DNA of 64,000 bases from Megascapheus bottae. Lineage: Eukaryota > Chordata > Mammalia > Rodentia > Geomyidae. Shown piece after piece: positions 33,856 through 45,085 of this stretch. The notes below the pieces were generated by a model. The model did no database searches and was not told the origin of the DNA. It saw only the letters and a program-made list of their open reading frames with translations. Every line of letters starts with the position of its first letter. The stretch's first letter is position 1. A program made the translations under genes and the position numbers. The stretch spans positions 674,861 through 738,860 of the forward strand of contig JANJXV010000189.1 in the NCBI GenBank assembly GCA_024803745.1. Reading direction: 5' to 3'.

Positions 33856-34030
33856 TTACTTATGTTAATAATGGCTTGACTTAGAATTCTTCTGTGGTGA
33901 GTCATTTTTAAGTAACTGTTTTCAGTTTAGGAAGGGTTTATTGGGCTGTTAACCTTTTTGTAAGTTGAAAAGCAAGTACACATGGGAAACCAATAGAGAA
34001 GCCTACTTAGAAAGACTTGCCCCAGAGAGG

Positions 34031-34054
34031 GTGTGTGTGTGTGTGTGTGTGTGT
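34031..34054 (+). repeat. (GT)n
   Basis: 12 units. Confidence 0.9.
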
Positions 34055-34262
34055 ATTTCTTGAACTCTTGTCCTGACTTGGCTTTTTTACTCAAAGCTGG
34101 TGCTCTACCACTTTAGCCACAATTCTATTTCCAGCCTTTTGATGGTTAATTGGAAATAAGATCCTTATGGCTTTGTCTGCCTTGTCTGGCTTTGAATTGT
34201 AATCCTCAGATCATAGCCTCCCAAGTAATTAGAGTTACAGGTATGAGCAATGAGCTCCTGGA
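34055..34262 (-). mobile_element. Type II SINE
   Basis: Full-length, diverged. Confidence 0.75.
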
Positions 34263-34764
34263 AACCTGTAGGTTCTTCTTGTGCCCAGTTACCTCTTTAA
34301 TCTGTTTGTCCTTCCCCATAGCAAATGAATACCTATACAAATTTATGTCCTGCTTTCAGGCAAATACCACTTCCTGACTCCGCTTTTTCTCATTTGTCTT
34401 TAGATCAAAATAAACATTCTATCCTCCAAGTGGCATATTCTGAACTTCTCCACCAGAAAGGTTTGCAAAGTCCTGCATGGACCACCATTATACAGATGAA
34501 TTCCTTTCTCACCAATTCCCTGGGTGACCCCTAGAAGGGTCCAAATATAGATTTTCAAGTGTGTTGGGGGTCTCTCCTACTGTCCTTCCAGAGGGGCCAT
34601 TGACAAGGTGCGTTGAGGAGAATGGTTAGTTTATCACAGGTTTCAGCAGCCAAACTAAGATCTCATGCTGGCACAGCCTCTTTTCTGATTGTGTTCAATA
34701 CAACCTCAGATGATGGTGTTCAGAAAATTTCTTATAGTGACATTCTTTTCTTAATAAATTCATT
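34263..34764. other. Unique stretch
   Basis: Short frames only. Confidence 0.35.
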
Positions 34765-34838
34765 AACAGTCATGGAGATAAAACTCAGGGTCTCACATTT
34801 GCTAGGCAAGCATTTTTACCATGCCTCTAGCCCTGCTC
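34765..34838 (-). mobile_element. ID monomer
   Basis: TTGCTAGGCAAGCATTTTTA and CCTCTAGCCCTGC. Confidence 0.6.
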
Positions 34839-34954
34839 TCTGCTGGTTGTTTTGAGGTAGGGTCTCTCATGCCTTGGCATGCATCTGCGTGTCATCTGCC
34901 TAGGTTAGGCTCCCTGTGTAGCAAGAGAAACAGGCATATATGTCTTTGTAAACG

Positions 34955-35050
34955 GGCCTTGAAAAATTTTCTACCTGGACTGGCCTTGAACTACAATCCT
35001 TCTGATCTTAGCTTCCCAGTTAGGTAGGGTTTCAGGCATTAGCCACATAG
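34955..35050 (-). mobile_element. SINE head fragment
   Basis: Antisense 7SL-like head without a tail. Confidence 0.6.
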
Positions 35051-35065
35051 CTAAATGTGGCTTTG

Positions 35066-35162
35066 CGTGTGTGTGTGTGTATGTGTGTGTGTGTGTGTGT
35101 GTGTGCACATGCATGCGTGCATATGCGTACATGTCTATGTGTGTATGCATGCCTATGTGTGC
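35066..35162 (+). repeat. (GT)n with ATGCATGC-type extension
   Basis: Alternating purine-pyrimidine throughout, including GCACATGCATGCGTGCATAT. Confidence 0.9.
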
Positions 35163-35377
35163 GCCAGTACTGGGGCTTGAACTTAGAGCTTTGCGCTCTT
35201 GCTTAGTTTTCTAGTTCTATACCATTTGAGCCATGCCTCCCGCCTGGTTTGGTTTTTTTGCTAGTTATTTGGGGATAGATTCTCAAAGACCTTCTATTCA
35301 AACAGACTTTGAAACTTGAGTCTCCAGATCTCAGCCTCCTGAGTAGCTAGAATTACAGGTGAGAGCCATCGAGGCCC
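35163..35377 (-). mobile_element. Type II SINE
   Basis: Full-length, diverged, starting from the GT array. Confidence 0.75.
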
Positions 35378-35787
35378 ACTTAATATTTCTACTTGTACTG
35401 TGAACAGTGACCTACATCTCTGTGGCCCCAGTGTAGCTGAGGATGTGTGGGTTGCCAGGATGAGCAGAAGCTCTGCAGATAGAAATAAACTTCATGGAAA
35501 CTGACACCTGGTGTGCTAAAGAGAAAATTTGGTGTAAGTTTGCCTTTTAAGATCTGGAGGCTTTCAACAGAAATAAACTGGCTGAGTCTAGATGCCACTG
35601 TCTGGAGGGGGAAAAAAGTGAAGAATTGATTCATGTCAGGCTTTGCAAACTGAGCACTTGAGCCCCATTCTGATTCACCAGTCTTGACTGACGACTTAGT
35701 GCTGGGCATTAAGTTTGTGGCGCTGCCTAAAAAAGGTATCATTTCATCAAGGAGAGGAGCCAGCAGAAGACTCAAAACTACCATAGG
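35378..35787. other. Unique stretch
   Basis: A minus-strand frame of 139 codons (35389-35808) runs across it and into the next SINE. No family recognised. Confidence 0.35.
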
Positions 35788-36010
35788 TACTGGACACTGG
35801 AGATTCATGCACGTACTCCTTGCTACCCAGGAACCTGAGATCTAAAGATCCAGGTGCAAAGCCAATGCTAGCAGAAAAATCCATAGTTCTCCTATCTCCA
35901 GTTAACCAGCAAAAGACCAGAAGTAGAAGCATGGCTCAGTGGTAGAGCACCAGCTTTAAGAGAAAATGCCAGGCAAGACTGTATGGCCCTGAGTCCAAGC
36001 CCCAGAACAA
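35788..36010 (+). mobile_element. Type II SINE
   Basis: Full-length, diverged. Confidence 0.75.
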
Positions 36011-36104
36011 GCATGTGTGTGTGCATGTGCAAAGCTTGCCCCTCATGTCAGTTCTGGTTGCAGTATAAAACTCTGTGTAGAGAGGCCACATTATACTTCA
36101 GATT

Positions 36105-36230
36105 GGCTGGGTGGTGATGGTGATACAGTGTGCTAATTCTAGCACCTGGGAGACTGAGGCAGGAGGCTCATGAATTTGAAGCCAGCCTGAAACCACAGGC
36201 TTTATGAGATCCTATCTCATAAAAACAAAA
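36105..36230 (+). mobile_element. 7SL monomer (B1-like)
   Basis: GACTGAGGCAGGAGGCTCAT and TTTGAAGCCAGCCTG with a final AAAACAAAA tail; no dimer tail. Confidence 0.75.
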
Positions 36231-36294
36231 ATGACAAAATTCCAAATAAAATGGATCATGGTAAAATTGAACTCTGTCATAAGAAAAACTTAGA

Positions 36295-36420
36295 AATGGC
36301 AGGAGCAATAAATGATGGTAATTACAGGGCACATTCATCAAGCTTTTTTCTAAACGCCAAGACCTCATAAGATCAATCAATTAGCTAATGTTTATTGACG
36401 ATGCCAGCAGAGAACAAAGT
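36295..36420 (-). mobile_element. MIR-like fragment
   Basis: GCACATTCATCAAGC...CTAAACGCCAAGACCTCAT and GCTAATGTTTATTGACG resemble MIR segments, but rearranged. Weak. Confidence 0.25.
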
Positions 36421-36540
36421 GACCCTTGCCTTAATGGAAGTAGGAATACTGCTGAGCTGGCAAGTCTGGTACAGGCGTATAGAATTCAGGCTAAATAAAT
36501 ATCAAGGACATTCAGAGAAGCGATTGGGCAGCTGAGGCTC

Positions 36541-36563
36541 AGGGAGGGAGGGAGGGAGGAGGG

Positions 36564-36631
<68 letters not shown>
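36541..36631 (+). repeat. (GGGA)n then (GA)n purine tract
   Basis: About 90 bases without a pyrimidine. Confidence 0.95.
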
Positions 36632-36799
36632 ACAGTTAGAACTTGGAGAGACCCTCTGTAGGTCATAGAAGAAATTGTCTGTCTGATGAATTTTTTCTGA
36701 GTTGGTGACTGCTGGCACATGTTACTTGAATCTTTGGAATGACAATCCTGGGGGATACCATGAGAAAAAAAAAAGGGTAGGGATAAGAAAGAGGGGGGG

Positions 36800-37028
36800 A
36801 AACTGGGCTCGGCTCATGCCTGTAATCCTAGCTACTCAGGAGACTAAGATCTGAGGGTCAGGGTTCAAAGCCAGCCCGGGCACTAAAGAACGTGAGATTT
36901 TTATCTCCAATTAACCATGAGAAAATGGGAAGTGGGACTGTGACTCAAGGGATAGGGCGGTAGTCTTGAGCTGAAGAGCTCAGGGACAGCACCTAGGCCC
37001 AGTGTTCAAGCCCCATGACCCACAGAAG
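36800..37028 (+). mobile_element. Type III SINE
   Basis: Full-length; its tail runs into the purine repeat. Confidence 0.85.
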
Positions 37029-37044
37029 AAAGAGAGAGAAAGAC

Positions 37045-37093
<49 letters not shown>

Positions 37094-37185
37094 GAGACAG
37101 AGAGACTGAGACAGAGAGACAGAGAAAGAGACAGACAGAGAGAGAGAAAGAAGGAAGGAAAGAAAGAAGAAAAGGAAGGGGGAGT
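37029..37185 (+). repeat. (GA)n/(GACA)n/(GGAA)n tract
   Basis: Imperfect purine-rich repeat with regular GACA units. Confidence 0.9.
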
Positions 37186-37260
37186 ATGAATTTAAATAAA
37201 TTAAGTGTACAAATACAGCAGTGGTACTTATTAGACACTATGTTGAAAATAAACTATACA

Positions 37261-37362
37261 AGCTGGGCACGGTGGCTCAGGCCTGTAATCCTAGCTACTC
37301 AGGAGACTGAGATCTGAGGATCATAGTTCAAAGCCAGCCTAGGCACTAAAGTCTATGAGACT
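37261..37362 (+). mobile_element. Type III SINE, outer part 1
   Basis: Head close to 7SL consensus; interrupted by the L1 end. Confidence 0.85.
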
Positions 37363-37493
37363 TTTTCTTTAAATATATTTTATTGTAATTAATAGAAGGG
37401 TTACATTATATTCGCCAGATAGAAGGTGCATTGCTTTACAAACATTGCTACACTTTCTCATGTTTTTGTCCCCATTTCCCTCCCCCCACCCCC
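37363..37493 (-). mobile_element. Very short L1 3' end inserted in a Type III SINE
   Basis: 131 bp, antisense of the same L1 tail: TTTTATTGTAATTAATAGAA at one end and the C-rich tract at the other. Flanking 14-mers at 37349-37362 and 37494-37507 match at 12 of 14 positions, as expected for a target duplication. Confidence 0.7.
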
Positions 37494-37633
37494 AAGTCTG
37501 TGAAACTCATGTCCAACTACTCACCAGAAAACCAAAAGTGGCACTGTGGATCAAGGGGTAGGGCAGTAGCCTTGAGCTGAAGAGCTCAGGGACAATGCCC
37601 AGGCCCAGAGTTCGAGCCCCATGGCCAACAAAA
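37494..37633 (+). mobile_element. Type III SINE, outer part 2
   Basis: Right monomer of the copy broken at 37362, with the GAGCTGAAGAGCTCAGGGAC signature. Confidence 0.85.
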
Positions 37634-37673
37634 AAAAAAAGAAAAAGAAAAAAGAATAGAAAAAGAAAAAGAG

Positions 37674-37873
37674 GGGCTGGGAGTTTAGCCTAGTGGTAGA
37701 GTGCTTGCCTAGCGTGCACAAAGACCTGGGTTAAATTCCTTGGTACCAAATACATTAAAAAAAAAAAAGCCAGAAGTGGTGTTGTGGCTCAAGTGGTAGA
37801 GCTCTAACCTTGAGAAAATCTAAGAACAGTGCTCAGGCCCTGAGTTCAAGTCCCAGGACTGGCAAAAAAAAAA
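37674..37873 (+). mobile_element. Type I SINE
   Basis: Full-length with an A12 run between head and tail. Confidence 0.85.
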
Positions 37874-37929
37874 GAAAAGAAAAGGAAAAGAAAAAAGAAA
37901 AGGAAAAGAAAATGAACTATGCCACTTGT

Positions 37930-38280
37930 GGATGGGGGTGGGGATAGGAGAGAAAAATTGAGAGAGAGTAAGGGAAAGAGTGACATTGTCCAAAAAGAAA
38001 TGTACTCACTCATGGGCAGGAGTTTGGCCTAGTGGTAGAGTGCTTGCCTTGCCTGCACAAAGACCTGGATTTGATTCCTCAGTACCAAATACATAAAAAA
38101 GAGCTGGAAGTGATGCTATGGCTCAAGTGGTAGAGCTCTAGCCTTGAGTGCTCAGGCTCTGAGCTCAAGCCCAGGACAAGAAAAAAAAAGAAATGTACTC
38201 ATTACCTGACTTATGTAACTGTCATCTCTCTTATATCACCTTTATAATAACAACAAAGAAATAATAAATGAATAAATAAA
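37930..38280 (+). mobile_element. L1 3' end, second type, split by a Type I SINE
   Basis: ATTACCTGACTTATGTAACT and TCACCTTTATAATAA are typical of another L1 3' end. The SINE at 38015-38186 interrupts it, with 15-base duplications AAAGAAATGTACTCA on both sides. Confidence 0.55.
38015..38186 (+). mobile_element. Type I SINE inserted in an L1 3' end
   Basis: Small deletion in the tail. AAAGAAATGTACTCA is duplicated at 37994-38008 and 38187-38201. Confidence 0.9.
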
Positions 38281-38378
38281 TAAAATAAGAATAAATTAAG
38301 TAGAGTCACAAGCCATTTCAGTTTAGACCAAAAGCCAACTTTCTCCTAGATAAAGACTCAATAGAAAACAAGTTCAAG

Positions 38379-38590
38379 GGTCAAGCGTGTGGCCCAGTGG
38401 TAGAATGCTTGCCTAGCATGCATGAAGCCCTGGGTTCAATTCCTCAAAACCACATACACAGAAAAAAAAGGCCTGAAGTGGTACTGTGGCTCAAGTGGTA
38501 GAACACTTGACTTGAGAAAGCTCAAGGACAGTGCCCAGGCCCTAAGTTCAGGCCCCAGGACTGGCAAACAGAAACAAGAACAAAAGTAAA
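38379..38590 (+). mobile_element. Type I SINE
   Basis: Flanked by AGAAAACAAGTTCAA at 38363-38377 and 38592-38606. Confidence 0.9.
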
Positions 38591-38606
38591 AAGAAAACAA
38601 GTTCAA

Positions 38607-38981
38607 ATTAAAGCTAGAAATAATTTTTAGGTTATCACTCAAAGGTCTTCTCTACAGAGACATAAAATGGGTAAACTCAAAATAAAGAGAATAGTCCTAA
38701 GAACTTTGTGGGGCTACAAGTTAGCTTTGCTGATGGATTCTGCACACCAGCTGAGTATTTCTTAGCCAAAATGCTTGGACTAGAAATGTCTTGGATCTTG
38801 GATTCCTTCTTTTTTTTATTTAAGATTTTAAAATATTTGCATATGATTACATATGAGTAATGCAGTATCTTGAAAATGGGACTCAAGTTTAAACATAAAA
38901 TTTATTTATATTTTATATGCTCCTCATATACAAAGCCTGAAAGTAATTGTAAGTATTTTTGGTGCAAGTTGTTATGTTTTT
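38607..38981. other. Unique stretch
   Basis: AT-rich, nothing recognised. Confidence 0.35.
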
Positions 38982-39072
38982 GAAGCAAGACTATTTAGGC
39001 CAGGCTGGTTTTGAACTTACAATCTTTCTGCCTCAGTCTCCCAAGTTCCAAAAATACAGGCATGCAACACTA
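38982..39072 (-). mobile_element. 7SL monomer fragment
   Basis: GGCCAGGCTGGTTTTGAACT and CAGTCTCCCAAGTTCC are antisense B1. Confidence 0.65.
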
Positions 39073-39167
39073 CGTAACATTATGTGTTACATTACTTTTT
39101 TTTTTTTACAATTTTGTGCACAAAGTGTATGAACATTTTAGTACCAATTTTTTATTGGTATTTTTTC

Positions 39168-39237
39168 AGTACTGGAAATTGATCACAGGGTCTCATGTTA
39201 GTAGGTAATTATTCTACTACCCTACCCTCCTTGTCCT
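39168..39237 (-). mobile_element. ID-like monomer
   Basis: GGAAATTGATCACAGGGTCTC; weak antisense unit. Confidence 0.45.
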
Positions 39238-39250
39238 AGGCAATTTTTTT

Positions 39251-39375
39251 GGCTTTTATTTTGTGTTTGAGATACAATCTCATTAACTTTTGCCCAGGTT
39301 GGCTTTGAAGTTGAGATCCTCCTATTTCTGCTTTTCAAGTAGCTGGGATTACAGTTGTATACCATGTGCCAGTCT
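39251..39375 (-). mobile_element. 7SL monomer
   Basis: GCCCAGGTTGGCTTTGAAGT and GTAGCTGGGATTACAG; no tail. Confidence 0.65.
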
Positions 39376-39612
39376 TGAATCACTGGATGTATGACATCAA
39401 AATTTTTCAGAGTTTGACTTATTTTGGATTTCAGATTTCTTTTTAATTAAGGATGATAAAATATGAAAGCCAAGCAGAGAGACGCTACTGGTACCTGTCA
39501 ATGGCCTGGTTCTCCACCAGTGATACAAGTGAGAAGTGACAAGTCCTGGCTTCTCCTCCCCTGTGGCTACTGACCACCAAACAGGACTATATTCTAGATA
39601 TCGCAGCCCTGC

Positions 39613-39616
<4 letters not shown>

Positions 39617-39659
<43 letters not shown>
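39617..39659 (+). repeat. (TG)n microsatellite
   Basis: About 20 units next to an antisense SINE. Confidence 0.95.
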
Positions 39660-39662
<3 letters not shown>

Positions 39663-39664
39663 TG

Positions 39665-39847
39665 CGTTCCAGGGCTTGAACTCAGGGCCTAGACACTGTC
39701 CCTGAACTTCTGTTGCTCAAAGCTAGCACCGTACCACTTGAGCCACAGCACCACTTCTGTTTTAAGTTTATGTAAAACTGAGGAATTGAACCCAGGGCTT
39801 CATGCATGCTAGGCAAGCACTCTACCACTAAGCCATATTCCTAGCCC
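39665..39847 (-). mobile_element. Type I SINE (tail closer to Type II form)
   Basis: Head is ID-like, but the tail has the Type II CTGTTGCTCAAAGCTAGCAC form, so it is a mixed copy. Confidence 0.75.
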
Positions 39848-40005
39848 AAACCCTCATTTTTTTTTGTAAAATATTTAGCCACAGTATTTTATTACATCAA
39901 CTGAAAACAAATGAATAAAGTATATTTCATGGATGTGGGGCGTTGACTAGCTTCAATTTCTGCCTGTCTGTCTGTCTATACATCTATCATCTGTCGTCTA
40001 TTTTT

Positions 40006-40186
40006 ATGCCAATCCTGGAGTCTTAACGTTTTTACTTAAGGCTGGCACACTACCACTTGAGCCAAAGTTCTGCTTCTGGCTTTTTTTTTGTTTGAGTCTC
40101 ATGGACTTGTCTGCCCTTGCTGGCTTCAAGTTGTGATCCTTGCACCTCTGCCTCCTGAGCAGCTAGGATTCTAAACATAAACCAAC
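40006..40186 (-). mobile_element. Type II SINE
   Basis: Shortened tail, full head. Confidence 0.7.
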
Positions 40187-40207
40187 CAGTAGTTTGCTGA
40201 TTTTTTT

Positions 40208-40283
40208 TCCCATCTTGAGGCTTGAACTCAGGGCTTGAGTGCTATCCCTGAGCCTCAAGGCAAGCGTTCTACTTTGAATCATT
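40208..40283 (-). mobile_element. SINE right monomer fragment
   Basis: Tail only; head absent. Confidence 0.55.
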
Positions 40284-40296
40284 TAAAAAAAAAATT

Positions 40297-40484
40297 TGCC
40301 AGTTGAACCTGAACTTAGGGCCTGGGCATTGTCCTTGAACACTTTTTGCTCAATGCTAGTGCTCTGCAACTTGAGCCACACAGCTACTTCCAGCTTGTTC
40401 TGTGCATGTGGTACCAAAGAATCGAACTCCGGGCTTTGTGCATGTGATGCAAGCACTCTACCACTAGGCTACGCTCCCAGCCTC
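40297..40484 (-). mobile_element. Type I SINE (mixed tail)
   Basis: ID-like head with a TTTTTGCTCAATGCTAGTGC tail, as at 39665-39847. Confidence 0.75.
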
Positions 40485-41103
40485 CCTTGGCTTTTTTAAA
40501 TGCCCGCATGCTGATTGTTGATAGGTTTGTCAGCTTTATTACAATGTACTTTAAATGTGCTATCTCAATAAAGTCCTGTCAGTGTCTTTTACACAATGAG
40601 AATTACTCATCTAATGAATCTGCTGCCATTAGACCCTCTCTTGTTTGGGGATGATAATAAGCAATGTGAATAAAGAAATTGGATTCTGAATGTTGAACAT
40701 TTAAAGTGTGAACATCCTGGTCTTTTATTTATTTTTTAGTTCATGACTGAAATTGTTCAAATATATTTAATGAAATTGGTTCTGAAAAGGGGAAAATATC
40801 AAAACCATGGAAATGGAATGCAAATGTAGTACTTGGAGACTGCCTAGCAAGGTTTAGTTGCCAACCTGAAGGGCCGAATATAGAACACAGGAAGAAAGCA
40901 CAAGTGTTAAAGAAAGCTTGTTTCTCTTCTGATGTCTGGAATAAAATGGATCCTGTGGACATGAAAGGAATCGGAACCCCGAATGGATGAGAAGGTTGAG
41001 GAGAAACAGACAAGCTACTTTCCCTTTGGGATAACCCAAGGTTTGGGACTTCCCCTGACAGAATCTGAGTTTACTAATCTGTGAATTGTAGAACCTTCCA
41101 GCT
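40485..41103. other. Unique stretch
   Basis: Nothing recognised; frames are short. Confidence 0.35.
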
Positions 41104-41193
41104 TTCTCCCATTCAAATACTAATCAGGCCCCACACTGCTTAGCTGCTCCGCTCAGACAAGACGTGTGTGTTCTAAGTGGTACACCCACAGAC
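41104..41193 (-). pseudogene. 5S rRNA pseudogene (older copy)
   Basis: The minus strand aligns with 5S rRNA through CTCCCATTCAAATACTAATC, CAGGCCCCACACTGCTTAGC and the terminal GTGGTACACCCACAGAC, colinear with 5S but with about 20 substitutions. It is more diverged than the copy near 28.9 kb and has the same orientation. The last third of the RNA is missing, as expected for a truncated insertion. Confidence 0.75.
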
Positions 41194-41474
41194 TCCAGCC
41201 TTCTCTAAGTCTGAGAATGCTCAGAACCCAGAGAATCTCTTTGGTCATGGAAGCATGCGACAAATAGCCAAACTGGATGAAAACCATGACTATTCTTATT
41301 AAAGCTGGAGAGGCAGACATCCTGTGTGATCCTGGAGGCTGGAATAAGCGCCTGGTTCCTAAAGCCACACTGTATACAAATACCTGCCAGGGTAAGGAGA
41401 ATCAGCTTGTCCAAAACCTCTCAGCTTTACACTCCTATTCCTCTCACTCCTGGCAGACCACCTTAAACATCATA

Positions 41475-41630
41475 ACGTGAGGGGGAAAACAAGATGAGGG
41501 GTGAGGGGTGGGGGGAGGGAAATGGGGACCAAACCATGAGAAAGGGTATCAATGTTTGTGAAGTAATGCACCTTCTATCTGGCAAATATAATGTAACCCT
41601 TCTATTAATTACAACAAAAAAGGAAAAAAA
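41475..41630 (+). mobile_element. L1 3' end, short copy
   Basis: G-rich tract, GGGTATCAATGTTTG, GCACCTTCTATCTGGCAAAT and ATGTAACCCTTCTATTAATT match the end of the copy at 30600-31155. Confidence 0.65.
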
Positions 41631-41660
41631 TCATAACATACAGGAGAACATATATATATA

Positions 41661-41704
41661 GGAGAGGTGCCACCTGAGGTACCATTCTGAGGTGCCACCT
41701 CTCC
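41661..41704. other. Near-perfect inverted repeat
   Basis: 15-bp arms GGAGAGGTGCCACCT and AGGTGCCACCTCTCC (one mismatch as a hairpin), 14-base loop. The arms also contain the direct repeat GAGGTGCCACCT. Confidence 0.7.
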
Positions 41705-41851
41705 TTTTATGCCCCCTCTGTAGTTGTCCCTCTTTTGGGGGGGGGCTCTGTTGGTAGATTCATCTTGAACCCACAAAGATCAGGTCAAGTGACCAAATTT
41801 CTTGGTTTGCCTAGGAGCTTACTGGACTCTCTTAGTGAAAACTAGAATGTT

Positions 41852-42055
41852 GGGCCAGGAGTTTGGCCTAATGGTAGAGTTCTTGCCTAGCATGCACAAA
41901 GATCAGGGTTCGATTCCTCTGTACCACATACATAAAAAAAAGCCAGAAATGGTGCTATGGCTCAAGTGGTAGAGCTCTAGCCTTGAGAAAGCCCAAGGAC
42001 AGTGCTAAGCCCCTGAGTTGAATCCCCAGGACTGGCAAAAAAAAAAAAAAAAAAT
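41852..42055 (+). mobile_element. Type I SINE
   Basis: Full-length with an A tail. Confidence 0.9.
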
Positions 42056-44298
42056 CTGAAGACACCTAGAGGTAGAGACTAAGTAACTTCATTAGTAAAG
42101 TAAAGGAAAGGAAAGATAGAGTGACAGTACCTTACCCAGACCTGGATGCGAGCACATCTGATAATAGGTTCGGTGAATCTTCTAACATCCCCATTATTTG
42201 TGAGGAAAAAGTGAGTTGGAGTTTGGCTCAAATCACCTTTGCATGAATGCCTTCCTTGTTCTGACATTTGGTTACATTCTGTCATTCTTGCTGTTACCCT
42301 TTTTATCAGTTGCACCCAGTGATTTCAAAGTTGATCTGCACATTAACTTTGGGTCATTATGACATAGATGTTTAAGCATGCCTTTAAACAAAGGATGTAT
42401 TCTACTAGGAGCTTCCTTCAAGACTGGTATCTATCCTTGAGAAACACTTTTCTTCACAAACACTTTTTGTACCCAGAGGGGTCATTCTCCCAAGCGTCTT
42501 TTTCCTAGGATAAATGTCTTTTTTTTTTTTTTTTTAAAGATATCTTTGCTCAGTTCCCAGAGCACACTAAATTATTTGAACAAGGAGACAAGGTCAGAGG
42601 AAGAGAGCTACTCTTGCCTGCCCTCCTTTTATTATTATTTTTTTTTATTAAATGCTGCAGCTTATGAAGGAGTTGAAGCTTAAAGTAAAATAAAACAATA
42701 AAATAGTGTCCGTGTGCTTTGATTGGCAGCTTGATTAAAGCTACTCATTAACACAGAATTAGCATCTGATTCTTGGCTCCTGGTTTTCATGTCTCATTTT
42801 CTCTTACTAGCCTGCCCCACTAGGAATCAAATACCCTCAAACACTTGTATCCTGGTGAGGCCCAGAGTCCCTGAGGACAGTTTCCCCTTCAATCTCCCTT
42901 TCCTCACCCCAGTCCTCTGCACCCATCTTTGGTCAGTCGCAAAGGTTCCCTTTGGTGTTCTGAAGGCCCTGGACACCTCCATGTTCCCGCACTTTGGAGA
43001 AAATGTGTGTGTGTCGGGGCGGGGGAGGGGAGGTGGAGAATAACAACAGCGGATCCCATGGATTAGGTTATAGTAACAATGTGAGAACCAGAGGAGGTGT
43101 TGTGCCTGTACCCCACTGCCTGTCTCTCCCCGGTATCTGAGAGCTTCACAGGGCTGCTGGCTGTACAACATCATGACCCCCAGAATTCATCTTGTGCTGT
43201 CCGGCAGTACTCAAGCTGCCTTGTCATCACTAAGAGTTCAAGATGCTGTTGTCAAAAGCAACCGGTTTCCTTTTAACATTAGCCGCTGGTTCATGGGCCT
43301 CGAGAAGGCATAATTTGCATAGTGACTCCATGAGGACTACATTCCGAGATGCTTCAATGACATGAAGGCCGTTCCTCAAGCTGCGTTCGTTGAGAAACAA
43401 CCAAGACGGCTGGCAACTGTGGATGCAAAATCTAACCAAATCTTGTTGTCATGTCCTGGCTTTATAGTACCTGCAACAGGATCTTCGCTGACACTATGTC
43501 ATACAAGTTGCATAGGAGGGGGGTAGAAATATAGCCCCTTCCCAAATAATGCACCTATCATAACCCACTACATGAAAGAAGCAGTCTGTAAGGACTCTAA
43601 ATCATGTGGCTTCCACCGTGTGGCTTTATGCCAAACAAAGAGAGTAAAAACATCAGAAGCAAGGGGTAGAGGAAGGCAAGAGTAAAGTGCAGAAGTTGCT
43701 TAGAGCAGTGGAAACTGTTGGTAGATGGCCTCATAAGCTTGTTCAAAGCCACAGAACATATCACATCAAGGGCAAGCTTCAAGGCCAGCTCTAGACTTGT
43801 GACACTTGACGCAGCCATGCAAGCTCATCCATTGTTACAAAAACTCCACTCTAGTGGGAGATGTTAGTAATACCATAACTGAGGGAGAAGATGGGGCCGA
43901 TGGTAAACTTCTATTCTTTTCTTCTCCATTTTGCTGGGACCATAAAAATGCTCTTTAAATGCAGTCTAAGAAGAACTTTGAATGAATACAGAATAAGGAA
44001 AAGTTGCAGTCTTAAATTCACCAGCAATGTACTTTTGTGGGGGACTGGCAGAGCAATGTGGGGGCTATTAGTCCAACAAGTAAACTTACAAACTCGACAG
44101 GAGCAGAAGGCAGAAGTCACTGAGTTATCTTCCCATTAGCTCTCCAGCCCTCGGGGTTGATAGGGCTGTATTGCTGGACAGGCCAGCCTAGAAGCTTGCG
44201 GGCCATACAACCCTAATTTCCCATGATGTGAGCTGGGCCCCTCATCCAGGAGCCCAAGATGTACCTGCTCAAGGAGACTGATGAGCTGCTGTAGATCC
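42056..44298. other. Repeat-poor block, 2.2 kb
   Basis: The largest stretch without a SINE. It has AT-rich patches with ATTAAA/TAATTA-like words (42640-42770), an octamer-like ATTTGCAT at 43313-43320 and CAACCGGTTTCC near 43258. Frames at 42827-43174 (minus) and 43230-43439 (minus) match nothing I know. More likely regulatory or plain intron than coding. Confidence 0.4.
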
Positions 44299-44299
44299 T

Positions 44300-44300
<1 letters not shown>

Positions 44301-44339
<39 letters not shown>
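44301..44339 (+). repeat. (GT)n microsatellite
   Basis: About 19 units. Confidence 0.95.
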
Positions 44340-44340
<1 letters not shown>

Positions 44341-44341
<1 letters not shown>

Positions 44342-44529
44342 TTTGTACTACTGGGGGCTTGAACTCACTACCTGAGCATTGTCCCTTCATTATTTTGTTC
44401 AAAGCCACTTGAACCACAGCTCTACATCTGTCTTTTTTGATGGAGACAAGAGTCTTGCAGACTTTCTTACCTGAGCTGGCTTCAAACCTTAATCCTCAGA
44501 TCAGTAACTAGGATTACAGGTGCAAGCCT
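44341..44529 (-). mobile_element. Type II SINE
   Basis: Head partly deleted. Confidence 0.75.
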
Positions 44530-45085
44530 ATAAAAATACCAAATTGCCAAAGATAAACATGAAACATCCTATTTATTTATGTTTTTAAATTCCTTTGGTG
44601 AGTCTTATCACTAAGATGCAATTTGCTCTTTCACCTTGACATTCCTGGGAATTCTCATTGGCAAATAAAATGTATGTTGTATATTTCAGAGGAAATCCAG
44701 ACAGACTGCCATCAGTGATTGATTTAAGATGGTTGATTAAAACCTGGCCTCCAGGATGTTTTCTTCTGAGATGAATATTTGGTCTCAGCTTCTAGAAGAC
44801 TGTGTTTTTCTACCATTCCGTCCTGTGCCATGACCTCATCCTTTCATCTGCCCAGGAAGGGAAATGATTCCAGTGTCCTGAGATGCGAAAGAGAGTCTGG
44901 CTCCCATTTTCTGACTTACAGGGAGCCTGGTTAACGGATCCTAGTTTCTATGGAGCTGCTCAGAGCTGGGAGCTCAATTTCAGCAGGAAATGAAAAATCA
45001 GCATGAAAAAAGCAAATGTTTCCCAAATCCCCATCAAAGGGCAGGTTTTAAGTGCAGTGGCGTTTGGAATGAAAAGCATGCAGGC
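44530..45085. other. Unique stretch
   Basis: Nothing recognised. Confidence 0.35.

Noticed and set aside
35389..35808. 139-codon minus-strand frame
   Set aside because: Runs into a SINE (from 35788); no family recognised.
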